In this document: positions 20,906 through 34,500 of the stretch, piece after piece
Numbering within the stretch: position 1 is the first letter of the stretch
Layout: every line of letters starts with the position of its first letter
Assembly: GCA_001687465.1 (NCBI GenBank)
Contig: LVLI01000274.1
Span: 1-53,827 of the forward strand
Source: Halocafeteria seosinensis
Taxonomy: Eukaryota > Sar > Bigyra > Bicosoecida
DNA: 53,827 nt
Reading direction: 5' to 3'
Notes under the pieces: model-generated
What the model was told of the DNA's origin: nothing
Seen by the model: only the letters and a program-made list of their open reading frames with translations
The model's database searches: none
Translations under genes and position numbers: made by a program

Positions 20906-23146
20906 TCATTGGAAGCTTTGTTGACGCAAGCAAAGAAGCGTTGCTGTATTTAGGCAGTGGTTAGTTATGACAGTAATATAGTCCGTTCGATCAAAACTGA
21001 AGGATTTGTCCCGCGCAAGCTCAAGCGGGGAACGGAGGACAGTGCTTGCCCAGTTCCTGCATCTCCCCTTCATCGCTTCCACAAGAGCATTGTCACTGTT
21101 TGCAGAGTTACATAGATGTTTATAGAATTCGGACCACAGGATGTAGATGCTTTGCACAGTATTCATAGTGAGCGCTGTCGACGAGGTTCTCCATTCTTCG
21201 AACAGCTGCGGTGTCCATAGCTCTAGCGAGTTGGCCAACGAACTCAGCAAGTCTATTTGAGTGCGTTCACTAAGATCTGCACATGCAGGAAAGCATATAT
21301 ATATATATAAAACTGGCGACTCGTAATGGTTATCCATGGACAAATTCAAACGAAACAAAACCACGTACCGGCCTCGTAAAGTTCTAAATATCTGAGTGCC
21401 AACTGTAGGTCGTGAGGCTGGGCGGCAGCCAAGTAGGCGATTGTCTCGCCGAGAACGGATACAGGACTATACGCAACTTGTTCGTCCGCTGACCGTTCTT
21501 CGTCGCTTGACCCGTCGCTCGAAGAGTCACTGCTATCATTGCTCCCAACGTGGTTCGATTTCTTGCGCGTTGGCTTCTTCGTTTTCCAAGTTGTTAAGCC
21601 CACAGATCGGGTACGTAACAAGTAAGATAAGGCATCCACAATCCAGCGAGCGAGGGGCACTGTTTCTGTCGCTACTTCGGTTTTAGACGAGCTATCGTTG
21701 AGCTGGTAGAACGCCGTAGTTCTCCGTAAACAGTGGAACGCTCGTTCGATAGCCTCCTGGTATTCCCCAAGATAAAACTTTGTGTACTGTAGGTAGATGA
21801 AAGCAACTTGGTCGGTTCCGAGCACCGAGGATGGAAATTGTAGATACTTTCTACTTATTTGATACCGATACGCTCGCAGTAACGCTTCATATGCAGTATC
21901 ACTTTCCCCATTGTCCGCTGAGCTCGGAATCAGGTGGCGTTTTTCACTGCTATCCTGCTCCTCATCCCGAGAATACTGCAAGAGATATTCCCGCTCGGTG
22001 CTCAGGAGCTTCTCAAAGCACTCATTCGCACTCTCCAACTTTTGCTTGCATTCTCGAAGCTTCGAAAGCTCCGGTATATTTTCTTTCGACGTACGCATGG
22101 ACCAGAATCGGTCAAACAGGAGCGAACGCGATACATTGTCCTTGGTATTCCCCTCATGTCCGTTGAAGGCGAACCCGTCAGTACTGACCGGAAGAGTAAG
22201 TTGGTTCCCTTTCTCCGTTGTATAGATAAACTGTGTCTTGTCCACAACCTCGTCCCGCTCAGGACAAACCATACCCTCTTTTCTTAGTCGATGGAACGCT
22301 GCCTTCAGCCACTGCCAATAAAGGAGAACGCCGTGCAACCCGTTAAATTCCGGATCTGATCTGTATGGCTCCCGAGGAGTCAGTTGTTCTAGTTGCGTAA
22401 GTGCCTCGTCCTCGTAACCATTTCTGATTAAATATCGTACTAAGGCCAAGTTGAAGGGAAGACACTGCACGCAGCGAAGCATTACCGATAAAGAGACTCC
22501 CGCGGGTAAACAGTCATCAGGCCATCAACGAAGAAGCACAACTAACATACTCTTCGCCCATCCCCAGATCGCTTCTCGTTAAAGGTGCCCTCCATTTGTA
22601 TCAGTAAGTGGCATAAGCGCAGGATACGCTTATGCATCGCCTTCCCGCAGTTTTCGAGTACACGAATTACCGCCTGCCAACCAGCGAAGAAACGTAATAG
22701 AGCCATCAACGTTCATTGTTGTCAGCATTATCCAGTGGACGAACTCAGGTCACTTGGGGGCGATATTTCCGGAACGTACCGTAAATATGGATACTGGGTA
22801 CTCCCGGAATTCACCCAGGAGAGTTCCCAAGACATGAGCGGCGCTCTCGTACTCATTGTTGCTTTCCAGCTGTGAGTCCCTCAAACGCAACACAGCAGAC
22901 AAACGACTCCAATATGACAGCCAGAAACATCGACTTCCATGACTGTATTACACGTACCCGGTTCAAAATCGCCCAGACACGAGCCTTGAATGTATCCTCA
23001 ATCGGTCGCAATTGCGCCTGGGATGGCGCATACAGCAGCGGTATGTCGTCTCCCCAACAGGAGTCGACTTTTTTGTAATTGTCATTCTGCTTGATATCTT
23101 CATTAAAGCAGCCAAATGCGCCTTGAATGCCTACTCCTCGATTCAT
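20906..23146 (-). CDS. Helical-repeat protein resembling RNA polymerase I factor TAF1A
   Basis: Five exons: 23146-22958, 22869-22780, 22673-22551, 22464-21369 and 21276-20906, with introns of 88, 106, 86 and 92 nt; phases agree and the product is 622 residues. It is all-helical and lacks a catalytic motif. The order RLESNNEYESAAHVLGTLL, then a YPVSIFTAVIRVLENC helix, then LVRYLIRNGYEDEALTQL and GLHGVLLYWQWLKAAF parallels TAF1A (WQQAAEYM, IWKLGSEIL, LLHHGMLKDAKRNL, LIQAYKGLLQYY). TAF1A is a subunit of the SL1 selectivity factor at rRNA promoters. A long Ser/Asp-rich acidic stretch (near nt 21500-21560) is present. The match is by pattern only; a TPR-type adaptor is the alternative. The start is the first ATG of the 5' exon; more upstream exons cannot be excluded. 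Confidence 0.55.
21295..21309. repeat. (AT)n microsatellite in an intron
   Basis: A run of about seven AT dinucleotides lies inside the last intron (21277-21368) of the TAF1A-like gene. Confidence 0.8.
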
Positions 23147-23477
23147 CTCATGGCCATAGTAGCTAGTACCCACGCCAGCCGAAATTGGATCGATTTACCA
23201 TCTTCCAGAAGCAGCGCTATCAATCATATTTGCAATGCACCTACATACATACATTGCACTACATTTCGAATTGGAAGCAGTTTGCGCTCAGCTGCATGAA
23301 AAGTCGACGTAATGTTTGTCGTGTTATGCACGATCGATCGTCTGTCGTCGAGTAGTTTAGCTAATGGACATTCGTTCGAGATTGTACCATAGTAACTGGG
23401 TAAATTGTGTGTATAGATGTATATGTTTCCTGTTTTCGCCTCTCCTCCCGTTTTCTAGTCTCTGGAAGTGTGTTAGA
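23147..23477. promoter_or_regulatory. Divergent upstream region, TAF1A-like / Rab6-like
   Basis: About 330 bp separates two divergent start codons. No coding potential is seen; both promoters should lie here. Confidence 0.4.
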
Positions 23478-24660
<1,183 letters not shown>

Positions 24661-25476
24661 CTTACTGGTAACCCGTGGTTAACTTTTAGTTAAGCTATCA
24701 TTTCTGTGACAGTTGTACTAGATATACGCATTCCTGGCACTTCTCACTACCACCCTATCTCGGCTTCATGTTCCACGTCAACACCGGTATTCATCCATCC
24801 ACTCGGTTGCTTTGCTGAACCACCAGGTTCACTTCTCGCTGTGCCCTGAGCCCCTTCCCCCTGCCCGAATCGCCGGACCCTACCCGGCTATCGCCGCACC
24901 CGGCACGGCCGACGAGTTTATCTACACATCAGAGAGAATTGGGGAATGTTACAGGACCTTTTGGGACCTTGTTCCGGAGTCATACACGAGAGCAAGAGCT
25001 TACTTTTGATCATCATTGATTTAGGTGAACCTAGACAAGGTAAATAAAGCAATTTGTGAGGCGTGAAGGCCACGGAGTCTGTCCGCTGTTTCCGTCTGTA
25101 TTGCGTCGTGCATGAAGGGCATGGATCCATTGGCGTGCTCATCTGTAATCTGTGGCAATGCTTCGAGGGACATGGTGGGATTCAGCTTATCTAGAATGTC
25201 TAGAGGTACCAAACATGGAGTCGTGGACTTCCTCGACAAGCCCCATGCTTTTTGTTGTTTTCCACAGAGGGACTCCCAAGGGAGACCAAGTCCCCCCATT
25301 GCTCCCTTCCAACATGGTCATTGCTCCCCCTGCTTCCGCCTTTGGGTCGTCTACCTATGCTTTTTGTATTTCCGGGGATGGTATATCGATCAGTCTTTGT
25401 CGTGTATATCCTAAAAGAGAGCTTTCTGGTACACAATTAACTTGTGTAGTTTGTTTCTTGTGTTGCCCTTTTGCAG
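24661..25476. other. Intergenic region upstream of eS24
   Basis: No gene is supported over 816 bp. It should hold the Rab6 3' UTR and the eS24 promoter. A TTTTGCAG splice acceptor-like sequence directly abuts the eS24 ATG, so part of this region is probably a 5' UTR intron. Confidence 0.4.
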
Positions 25477-26081
25477 ATGTCTGAAGGCCCGGTTACAGTG
25501 CGTACGCGCAAGTTTATGCGCAACCCTCTTTTGCAGAGGCGTCAAATGGTAGGTGATACTCCACTGCATACAAATGCACCATCGATCATCGGTCACATGA
25601 GAGAGAGAGGGAGGAGTAAATTGTCGCTTTCAGTTTCCCCAACACTGCATTATGGATGGTGCTTGGTTTCCTGCAGGTCGTGGAAGTTATCCACCCAGGT
25701 CGTGCCCCGGTATCAAAGGACGAAATCAGAAAGCAGCTTGCTAAGGTAAGGGCAAACTCGTGATTGGATAGGAAGATAAATGATACCTAGAATTATCCTG
25801 GAACTATGCAGGTATTCAAAGCTGACCCTGAGAACATCTTCTGCTTCGGATTTAAGGTAGCCTTCGGAGGTGGCCGAAGTGAAGGATTCGGACTCATATA
25901 CGATAACATGGACGCCGTAAGGAAATTCGAACCTCGCTTCCGCTTAATTCGTCACGGCCTTGCTGAAAAGAAGAAGCGCACGAGAAAACAGTGGAAGGAT
26001 TTGAAAAAGCAGAAACGTACCACTTGGGGTACTGGTCGTCGTCGTGCTCTGCACAAGCAGAAGCGCGCTCAACAAGACTAA
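25477..26081 (+). CDS. RPS24: Small-subunit ribosomal protein eS24
   Basis: Three phase-0 exons: 25477-25548, 25677-25745 and 25812-26081; introns are 128 and 66 nt; 136 residues (human 133). It starts [19 protein letters not shown], and has the family blocks [36 protein letters not shown] and [17 protein letters not shown], ending in a Lys/Arg-rich tail. It is a eukaryote-specific 40S component needed for 18S rRNA processing. The ATG follows immediately after TTTTGCAG, suggesting a 5' UTR intron, as is common in ribosomal protein genes. A poly(A) hexamer lies at 26191-26196. Confidence 0.95.
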
Positions 26082-26190
26082 AGAGTGGAGTTTTTACATG
26101 TGCCAAAGGTCCCAAGAGTTATTATTTAGTTGGCCTACGCGTGGGTAACATGCTGGAGGCTGAGCTCCTTCCCCCTCTCGTTTGAATGGA

Positions 26191-26196
26191 AATAAA
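26191..26196 (+). terminator. Probable poly(A) signal of eS24
   Basis: An AATAAA hexamer lies 110 nt after the eS24 stop codon, in the convergent region with DDX6. Confidence 0.5.
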
Positions 26197-26382
26197 CATT
26201 CGACACTATGGTTCTGTACACACCATTTATTGGCAGGATTTGATGATAGGCCATTATGAAGAGTCAAAATACACAAAGTGGTGTTGTTGGAGAAGTGTAT
26301 TTGGCACCAGGGGTGGCAATCATAAAAAAAAGGAACTACTTCCAATAAAAAAAGATGATCACCACATAACTGCTGCTTCGGT

Positions 26383-27950
26383 TTATCGACAGTATAGACT
26401 CCTGTCAATCGACGGCGGAATCGGCTGAATCTCCGTTGACAGCTCCTGCTCAATATGATATAAACTATGCCTGTCATCGTAGGTAATAAGGTTAATTGCC
26501 AAACCGAGGTGGCCAAACCGTCCTGATCTACCGATCCGATGCAGATAAGTTTCTGAATTCTTTGGGAAGTCAAAATTAATTACAACATTAACAGTCGGAA
26601 TATCGATACCACGAGTAAACAAATCTGTGCACACCAAATGCCGGGTTGCGCCGTTTCTGAATTCATGGAACACTCTGTTACGGTGTGCTTGATCCATTTT
26701 TGCATGGATATAAAAGCAAGAGTAACCCAATTCTGTAATTTTCTTCGCCAACAATTCGACCCGAGTAACACTGTTACAGAAAATGATACTCTGGTTAATC
26801 TCCAACTTCGAGAACAGCGTATTTAGACAATGGACCTTCTGTCTCTCTTCCACAAACGCGTAAAATTGAGAAATCCCTTTCAACGTAAGTTCGTCCATGA
26901 GATTCACTTCATACGGATTGGTCATGTACTTGTCTTTAAAATCCTTCACCGTAACGGGAAAAGTTGCCGAAAACAGCAAGACTTGACTGTCACGTCTGCA
27001 ACGCGTGACTAACTCTTCTATAACGGGTTGAAATTCTCCAGATAGTAACTTGTCCGCCTCATCAAGGACTACCATTTCGCAATTATTTAATTTGGCCAAA
27101 TTTCGATCTGCTAAATCTCTTATTCTTCCCGGGGTGCCCACAAGAATGTGAACAGGTTCTTCCAAACGCAAAATATCATCGCGTAAGGCTGTGCCACCCG
27201 TAGTGACCATGGTCCTAACATCTAAATGTTTTCCTAATTCTTTTAATACTGCGGAAGTCTGTAACGCTAACTCCCTTGTTGGTACCAATACCAAGACTGC
27301 AAATCAGTCAAGAGTTCTACACTATCCAACTGAGATCAGTTGAGGGGAACGGGAATAGTTCTTACTTTGAATTTTGTTCATCGAAGGATCAACCTTCTCT
27401 AATGCAGGGATACAAAACGCCGCCGTCTTTCCAGTCCCATTTTTGGCTGCAGATACACAATATGTCGTGTATCAGATCGGCTTCCTCATCCCCTCTTGAT
27501 AAGACGTACCCCTCGCTAGAATATTCCTCCCCGCTAACGCAATGGGGATAGCTTCCTCCTGAATGGGCGATGGTTTCTCAAACCCTTTCTCGAAGATGCC
27601 CATTAATAAATCATGTTTCAAGTAATAATCTTCAAAGTCATTTCCTGCAGGCCACGCGTCGCTCAAATCCGTCAGTACTGCCTCTCATTCTCTCTGAGAG
27701 CGACACGCGCCTTACCTTTGGTGCGAGTAACATCTTCGGTTTTGAACCTGGTGTCCTTCTTGGGAGCTTGTCGTCCATGGCCCTGTCCTTGCCCTTGAGC
27801 CTTTTTCTGTGGCTGCAATACCTCAGCTCCTTTATTGTTTCCAGCTGCCGCCGCAGCATAATTGCTGTTTGTAGGTGCTTTATTGTGGGCCATTGCTGGA
27901 CCACCCGCACTGTTACTGTTGGTATGCGGTTGCTGTTTGACGGAAGCCAT
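26383..27950 (-). CDS. DDX6: DDX6/Dhh1 family DEAD-box RNA helicase
   Basis: Four exons: 27950-27716, 27644-27510, 27446-27366 and 27296-26383, with introns of 71, 63 and 69 nt; 454 residues. All DEAD-box motifs are present: [10 protein letters not shown] (I), PTRELALQ (Ia), TPGR (Ib), VLDEADKLL (II), SATFP (III), GIDIPTVN (V) and [11 protein letters not shown] (VI). The Q-motif region [19 protein letters not shown] and the stretches NQSIIFCNS and [19 protein letters not shown] are diagnostic of DDX6/Dhh1/CGH-1. The protein activates decapping and represses translation in P-bodies, where it partners with the LSm1-7 ring. The N terminus is Ala/Gln/Asn-rich. The C terminus stops at RSLYCR, a little shorter than the animal form. 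The first intron has two usable acceptors; the 71-nt version restores the family sequence KGNDFEDY. Confidence 0.95.
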
Positions 27951-28587
27951 TATATGCTCCAAATATACTGGAAAAACCCAGACAAAACTTCCACTGCAAC
28001 AACAATTTTCACCTGTTGCACCTCGTTAAGGGCCTTTCTTGGTTTCTTCCAGGACGTATGTCCCTTCCACTACCCGATCAATACTCCCTATATACCTCAG
28101 AAACGATCCAATGAATACTACTAAGTGTCATACCAACGTTATGCACAAATTTAGTTCCTTTCACCTCGGCTCCCCAAAATGTAGCACCCCTGTCCTTTTT
28201 TGCTCCCCCAGGAAGACCCTGGGAGGAGTCCCCTGGTTTTCTTTCTCAAGCGTATAATCATTCCGTTCAGATTTCAATCCGGGGTGGAAGCCCGGAAATC
28301 CGGGAGGACGGCAAGTTGTGGCCGTTTAAACAAGGGGGAAACGAACTGAGATGACCGTGTTTGAGTTGTAGACCGTTGCCTTCCCTGTATGGAAGGACTT
28401 CAAGCTCTACATCTGAGGTATCGAAAGTGTCCCCTCAGTTTCAGTCAATTATTCCCTTTGGGACGCTTCCCGAACCACAAAGCCTCATTCAAAGGCAACC
28501 GACAGAACGCGAAGAGGGCGTGCTCAACGGTAAACGCTTGGTCACAAGCCCGTCCCTCCTTCCTCTACAACAGCCGTCTACTGTATA
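27951..28587. promoter_or_regulatory. Divergent upstream region, DDX6 / dynein heavy chain
   Basis: About 640 bp separates two divergent start codons. It holds both promoters and 5' UTRs; no coding region is supported. Confidence 0.4.
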
Positions 28588-31500
28588 ATGTCTGCAGTAA
28601 GTTACACTCTGCGAATAGAAAGGTTAAACAATCCCCTTGGAAATTATGGCTCGCTGGTGCAGTTGGAAGCTGTCCCGCCACGGTGGGAAAAGTTGAAAAT
28701 CGAGAATGGCCCTCCCCCTAGCTCTGGCCATTCATTTACTAAGCTATCTGAGACAGAATTCTTTTTGTTTGGAGGTAAGTTATCACAGAGAAGACAGGGG
28801 GCTTTTCCCGTCCTCAAAGTTCATGGAGCTGCAGGTGTTGTGTACTCGAACAAGACCGCGAACCCGTCGAATGAAGGATGGATCCTAAAACTTGGAAAGA
28901 AGGGTTAGTTCTGCACACCAAAGCATGTTCCAGTATAACGAGTAGTTTAAGAATGTCGCCCTCGTTGCACAGGAGCGTCGTGGAGGAAAGGAAATGCTTC
29001 CGGTTCACTCCCTAGCCCACGCTGGATGCATACGTGTGTTTGTCACCAAGGAACGGCGATTGTATTTGGTGGACAAGCATCAAATATTGAACGCTGCAAC
29101 GATTTATGGGAGTTCAAGCCCACTTCAGGAAAATGGACGTGCAAGAAGACAACAAAACCAAAGCATGAATACAATAAGCTTAAACGTCCGACATCTTCAG
29201 ATGAAGAAATTGAATGGGGCAACGTTTCCGCTAAGGAGAATTACTTCGCCAAGTTTAATGTAGATGCAGCTCCTGCCAGCAGCAAAGCGAGCTTTGACAG
29301 TGACCCGGATGCTCCTTGTCCTCGTTGCGGACACAGCGCTGTTATCCATGGAGACGATATGATAGTCTTTGGGGGCTTTGGCGGAAATGGATACGAACGC
29401 AGAGAATTGAATGATACGTTTGCCTATGACTTAGTTAATAAAAAGTGGAGGAGACTGATTACTTCGGGAGAAGAGCCACTTCCTCGCAGTGGCCATGTGG
29501 CAGCCGTGTTAGGAAGCAAAATGATTGTGCACGGTGGTGCCTCGTCTCATTCCTATTTTGGAGATACTTGGCTATTGGATTGCGCAACACTGGTTTGGAA
29601 CAAATTGCAATTTGCACAATCTTCAGTGCGTACTCCGATTTGGCATGCAGCATCGACTAGCGGTTTTGCCCTTCCCCATACCAAGCTTTTCATCTTTGGT
29701 GGCAACACTAGTTATGAGGATGAAAATGGTAACCCCAGTGAGAAGCTCAACAATGAGTTGCTATATTTCGACTTGGGATGCAACGAACTACGAAAGATTG
29801 CTTGTGGAGGCAAACATCCACCGAAGAGAAGCAACTGCGCAATGGCTTACTCCGCGAACAACTACCGGCTTTTCCTCTTTGGTGGGTTCAATCGCACCTG
29901 GCGAAACGATTTGTACTCAGTAAATCTAGATAGCGTTGTAGGACCCCCGTATGCCGTCATGGACATCTTTCCAAAGAGCGGGCCCGTAACCGGAGAAACG
30001 GAGATCTCTATTAGTGGGCAGGGGTTTGAGAATTATGAATCCGTAACCGTGAGATTCTCTAACCCGTCCAACCCACAAAAATATAAGGAAACACGTGGGA
30101 AAGTGGTTGACGCTCAAACTATTCGAGCCAGTACTCCAGCATTCAATTTCTCTCCTGTAGCCGACGTTCAAATTGCAGCACAAGATGAGCTTCTATCAAT
30201 AACCTCCGTGCGCTTTCAGTTCTTCGAAGTCACCGATGCTCTTTCGACGGTTGCATACGGACCTGGTATTGTAGGTCCTTGCTCTACTGACGCTACTGCA
30301 TGCTTCAAAATACAAGCAATGGACCGTTTTGGCCTGCCCCGTACAATTGGAGGAGACGGATTTTCCGTAAGTGCCCACGCCGTAGGAACATCCGAAACTC
30401 CAGATATCTACCCGGAAGTAGTGGACGAAGAAGACGGCTCTTACAGCGTCAAGTATCTTATACCGGAACCGGGAACCTACGAGATCAGCGTAGAGTTTTG
30501 CGGTACACACAATGGTAGGAAGGGGCCGATACAAGGGAGTCCTTTTCGGGTTGAAATGAGCCCTTCCATCGAAACGGAACAAAACTTGATAAGCACAACT
30601 TGGATCTTGGCTGAGTGTCGAGCAGATGTTGAGGCTGCTGAAAACCTTGCGAAGCATACACTTGATGGGTTGCAGCGTCAAATAGACCCAAAAAATTTGG
30701 ATGATGTCATTACCGTTAAGACTCACTTAACCAACGTGACTCAGAAGGATGCATTCGAGCGCCAGAAGTTTGCCAAGTGCATTGCAATGCGCCGTTTCTT
30801 GCGCAACCAAGAAGGAGTACGAACGAAAGATATTGACAAAATCGAAGCCCAGCAGAAAGCGGCTGAAAACCACTGGGAAGATTGCAAGAAACAAGCACCA
30901 ATTACGAAGATCGCCATCAGCCCCATTGTGAAAGGCCACTTGTCGGAGACAAAGAAGACCATTGAGGCCTTCGAGCAGAAAACGACTAAGATCTTCCGAA
31001 AGTTCCTCAGTTCACAACTGTGGAACTTTAACCTGGCTGAAGCAAGCCGAGCAGGCGTATATAAACAAGAAAAAGAAAACCACGACCTATTACGAAAACA
31101 GCTTGAGAGAATGATTCATCTGGCAAACACGTTTGAAATCAACGGAGTGCTAAACACTGCTCAAACAAATATTGATATAATGAGCGACGAGTTGCTGACA
31201 GCAGATAAACTCTGGAACCTAAATACCACAGTCGAGACTTTCGTAGAGTCTTGTTATGAGACTAAGTGGGCAACGGTCGTCCCCGAAGAAATTGAAGATC
31301 AGACGAAGAGACTTCTGAAACAGTTGGCTTCTCAAGGGCAAGAAAGAGTCCGAGAGACGTCCCTTTTCCAAGGTATATCTGCCAAGCTGAAACAACTGCT
31401 TCATACGTGTCCATTGATACAGTCTTTGAAACACCCATCCATGCGACAGCGACACTGGGAGGCGCTTATGAAGGCTACTAACACCACATTTGTTACTCCG

Positions 31501-34500
31501 TTCGAAGACGAGAACCTCGTTTTGCGGAGCATTGCTAAATTGGACCTGCACAAACACAGTGAGCAAGTGGACGACATAACTGATCAGGCACTTAAAGAGG
31601 CAAAGATGGAAGAAAATCTTCGCAAGTTGAAAGAGACTTGGAAAGACGTTGTGTTCACATACGAGGAGCATGAGAGGTCGAATGGGGAGAAAGCTCACCT
31701 CGTCCGCCTCGGTGAGGAGGAGTACGAGCTCCTCGAAAATGACCAGTTAACCGTTCAAAGCATGAGTAGTAGTCGTTTTGTTGACACTTTCTTTGATGAA
31801 ATCCATTACTGGAAACGTTCGTTGGGAAACGTCAGTGAAGTTCTCGGGGTCTTTGTCGATGTGCAACGCACATGGAGCTACCTCGAACCCTTGTTCATTG
31901 GCAGTGAAGAAGTGAAGAAAGAACTTCCGGAAGATGCCCAGAGATTCGTCACGATTAATGATGGTGTCATCAATACTCTAAAAGAAGCTTGGGAAAAGCA
32001 AAACGTCCTTCAATTGTGCAACGTCGAATCCCTGCTAGGGAAACTGGAAGCTATATGGGCGGACCTGGAAAAATGCCAAAAGAGCTTAAATGACTTTCTC
32101 GCTCAGAAACGGGTAGAGTTCCCTAGATTTTTCTTTGTTTCGAATACTGACTTGTTGGACATTCTCTCTAACGGGAGCCACCCTCCGAAGATAATGAATC
32201 ACGTAAGCAAAGTCTTCCTAGCGGTAGACACGTTCAACTTGGTCGAATCCTCTGACAGAGCGTTTAGTGTCACGGGATGGAAATCATGCGTAGGTTCTGA
32301 GGATATTATACTAGAGCAGCCTCTTCCTTTGAAAGGAAAAGTGGAAAAGTATTTTCAAGATATCTTAGATGCTCAACGGAAATCTCTGAGAGTGAAATGT
32401 GACCAGAGTCTGAAGCGATTTCCAAAGCAGAGTAGAGTAGATTGGATCCTACAAACGCGGGAGAATGATAGCGAAGCACCCCTAGATCCATCTCAGATCA
32501 TGCTACTGGTTGCTGGGATATTTTATGTCCGAGATGTACAGAACGCTTTCAAGAAGTTGGAAAGTGGCGATAGGGAGGCTTTGAAGAAGGAGGTCAAACA
32601 TGTGAAGGAAAACTTGGCAGACCTCATTCGATTGACTCGAAAGCCGTTGGCCAAAAATGTAAGGCAAAGGATAATGAACTTGATTACTATGGACGCCCAC
32701 AGTAGGGACGTAGTAGAACGCCTGATTGCGGAAGAAGTTCAATCCAGTTCCGCCTTCCAATGGCAAAGCCAGTTGAAACAAGCCCATGTCAACGGTACTG
32801 CGATGATTCAGGTGGCGGACGCTTCCTTTGATTATGGCTTTGAATACTTAGGAAATGGTCCTCGTCTAGTAATAACCCCTCTAACCGACAGAATATACGT
32901 GACAGCCACCCAGGCACTAAATCTGTGTATGGGTTGCTCTCCTGCTGGACCTGCAGGAACGGGGAAAACAGAAACTACCAAAGATCTTGCTTCCGCCACT
33001 GGGGTAGTCTGTTACGTCTTCAACTGTTCCCCTGAAATGGACTATCGGACTCTCGGAAATATCTTCAAAGGACTTGGCGCCTCGGGCGCCTGGGGTTGCT
33101 TCGATGAGTTCAATAGGCTTGTGCCCTCAGTGTTGTCAGTTTGTTCGGTGCAGTTCAAGGCTGTCTGCGATGGAATTAGAAGAGGGGAAGATACGGTATC
33201 TATTGATGGGGAATCGGTGGCACTGAAACACTCTGCAGGAGTATTTATCACAATGAATCCGGGATACTTAGGAAGAAGTGAACTTCCCGAAGGGCTGAAG
33301 GCGCTCTTCCGCCCGATCACGGTCATGGTTCCCGACCTAGTGCTGATCTGTGAGAACATGCTAATGGCAGAGGGCTTCGAGGATGCTAAGCTGCTTGCTT
33401 CGAAATTTTACGGTCTCTATTCACTGTTAAGCGAGCTTCTTTCCAAACAAGCTCACTACGATTGGGGTCTTCGTGCTGTGAAATCCGTTCTCGTGGTTGC
33501 AGGTGGTTTTAAAAGGGCTGAACCTGATCTCCCCGAACAACACCTTCTAATGCGAGCACTTCGTGACTTCAACACTCCGAAAATCGTCCAGCAAGATGAA
33601 GCGATCTTTTTCGGACTCTTAAAGGACCTTTTCCCCGGAGTGGACCCTCCTCGGAAGACGAACGAGGCCCTGCAAGAAGCCGTCTTCAGTGCATGTGCCT
33701 CTTTGCAACTCCATCCTGAGGACTCTTTCTGCCTGAAGGTGCTGCAGCTTGAAGAGCTATTAGAAATTCGACACTGTGTTTTTGTGATGGGGGACCCTGC
33801 GGCCGCAAAAACGTCTTGCTGGAAAGCACTGGCAAAGGCCAACCAGAACATGGGTGTAAAGACAAAATACGTGGATCTTAATCCTAAAGCCGTCAGTCCT
33901 TCCGAATTATACGGATTTGTACATCCTGCGACACGAGAATGGAAAGATGGACTTCTGTCCAAGATTATGAGAAACCTCGGGCAAGAGTCGAACACTAACC
34001 CGAAATGGATCATTCTAGATGGCGACCTTGACACCAACTGGATTGAGAGTATGAACTCGGTCATGGATGACAACAAGATGCTTACATTAGCTTCGAATGA
34101 GCGGATTCCTCTGAAAGGCCACATGCGCATGCTTTTCGAGATCCGCGACTTGAATTACGCAAGCCCTGCCACAGTAAGTCGAGCTGGAATTCTTTACATC
34201 TCCAGCGCAAGTGGTGCCCAATGGAAGAGTCTCATTCAAGCGTGGCTAAAACAACTACCAAACGTATCAAAGTATGCTACCAGTGCAGTCCCACTCCTTG
34301 AGAAGATGTTCGATACCTACTGTGGCGAAGCTGTTATCTGGTTACAGAAGAATGTACGCGCTACGGTAACGACCAATCCGGTGGGTTACGTAAGCAGCTT
34401 GCTGCGGCTACTTGGAATTATACTTGATGAAGCGTTGTTCGTTCGTCTATTTGGAGAGGACAGGGCTGTTGATGACGCACAAGCCCAACAGCACTTGGAG

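Noticed and set aside
24812-25009. 65-residue + strand ORF upstream of eS24
   Set aside because: Low-complexity Pro/Ala composition, no recognisable domain, no splice context; probably promoter or UTR sequence.
27678-27715. A 38-nt intron in DDX6 using the first downstream acceptor
   Set aside because: The next acceptor (CCTGCAG) gives a normal 71-nt intron and restores the family sequence KGNDFEDY.
28775-28908. Reading the dynein first exon straight through as coding
   Set aside because: Without splicing, the Kelch blade FLFGG is followed by KLSQRRQGAFPVL and the frame ends at a stop near 28908; removing the 60- and 69-nt introns restores Kelch sequence and continuity.
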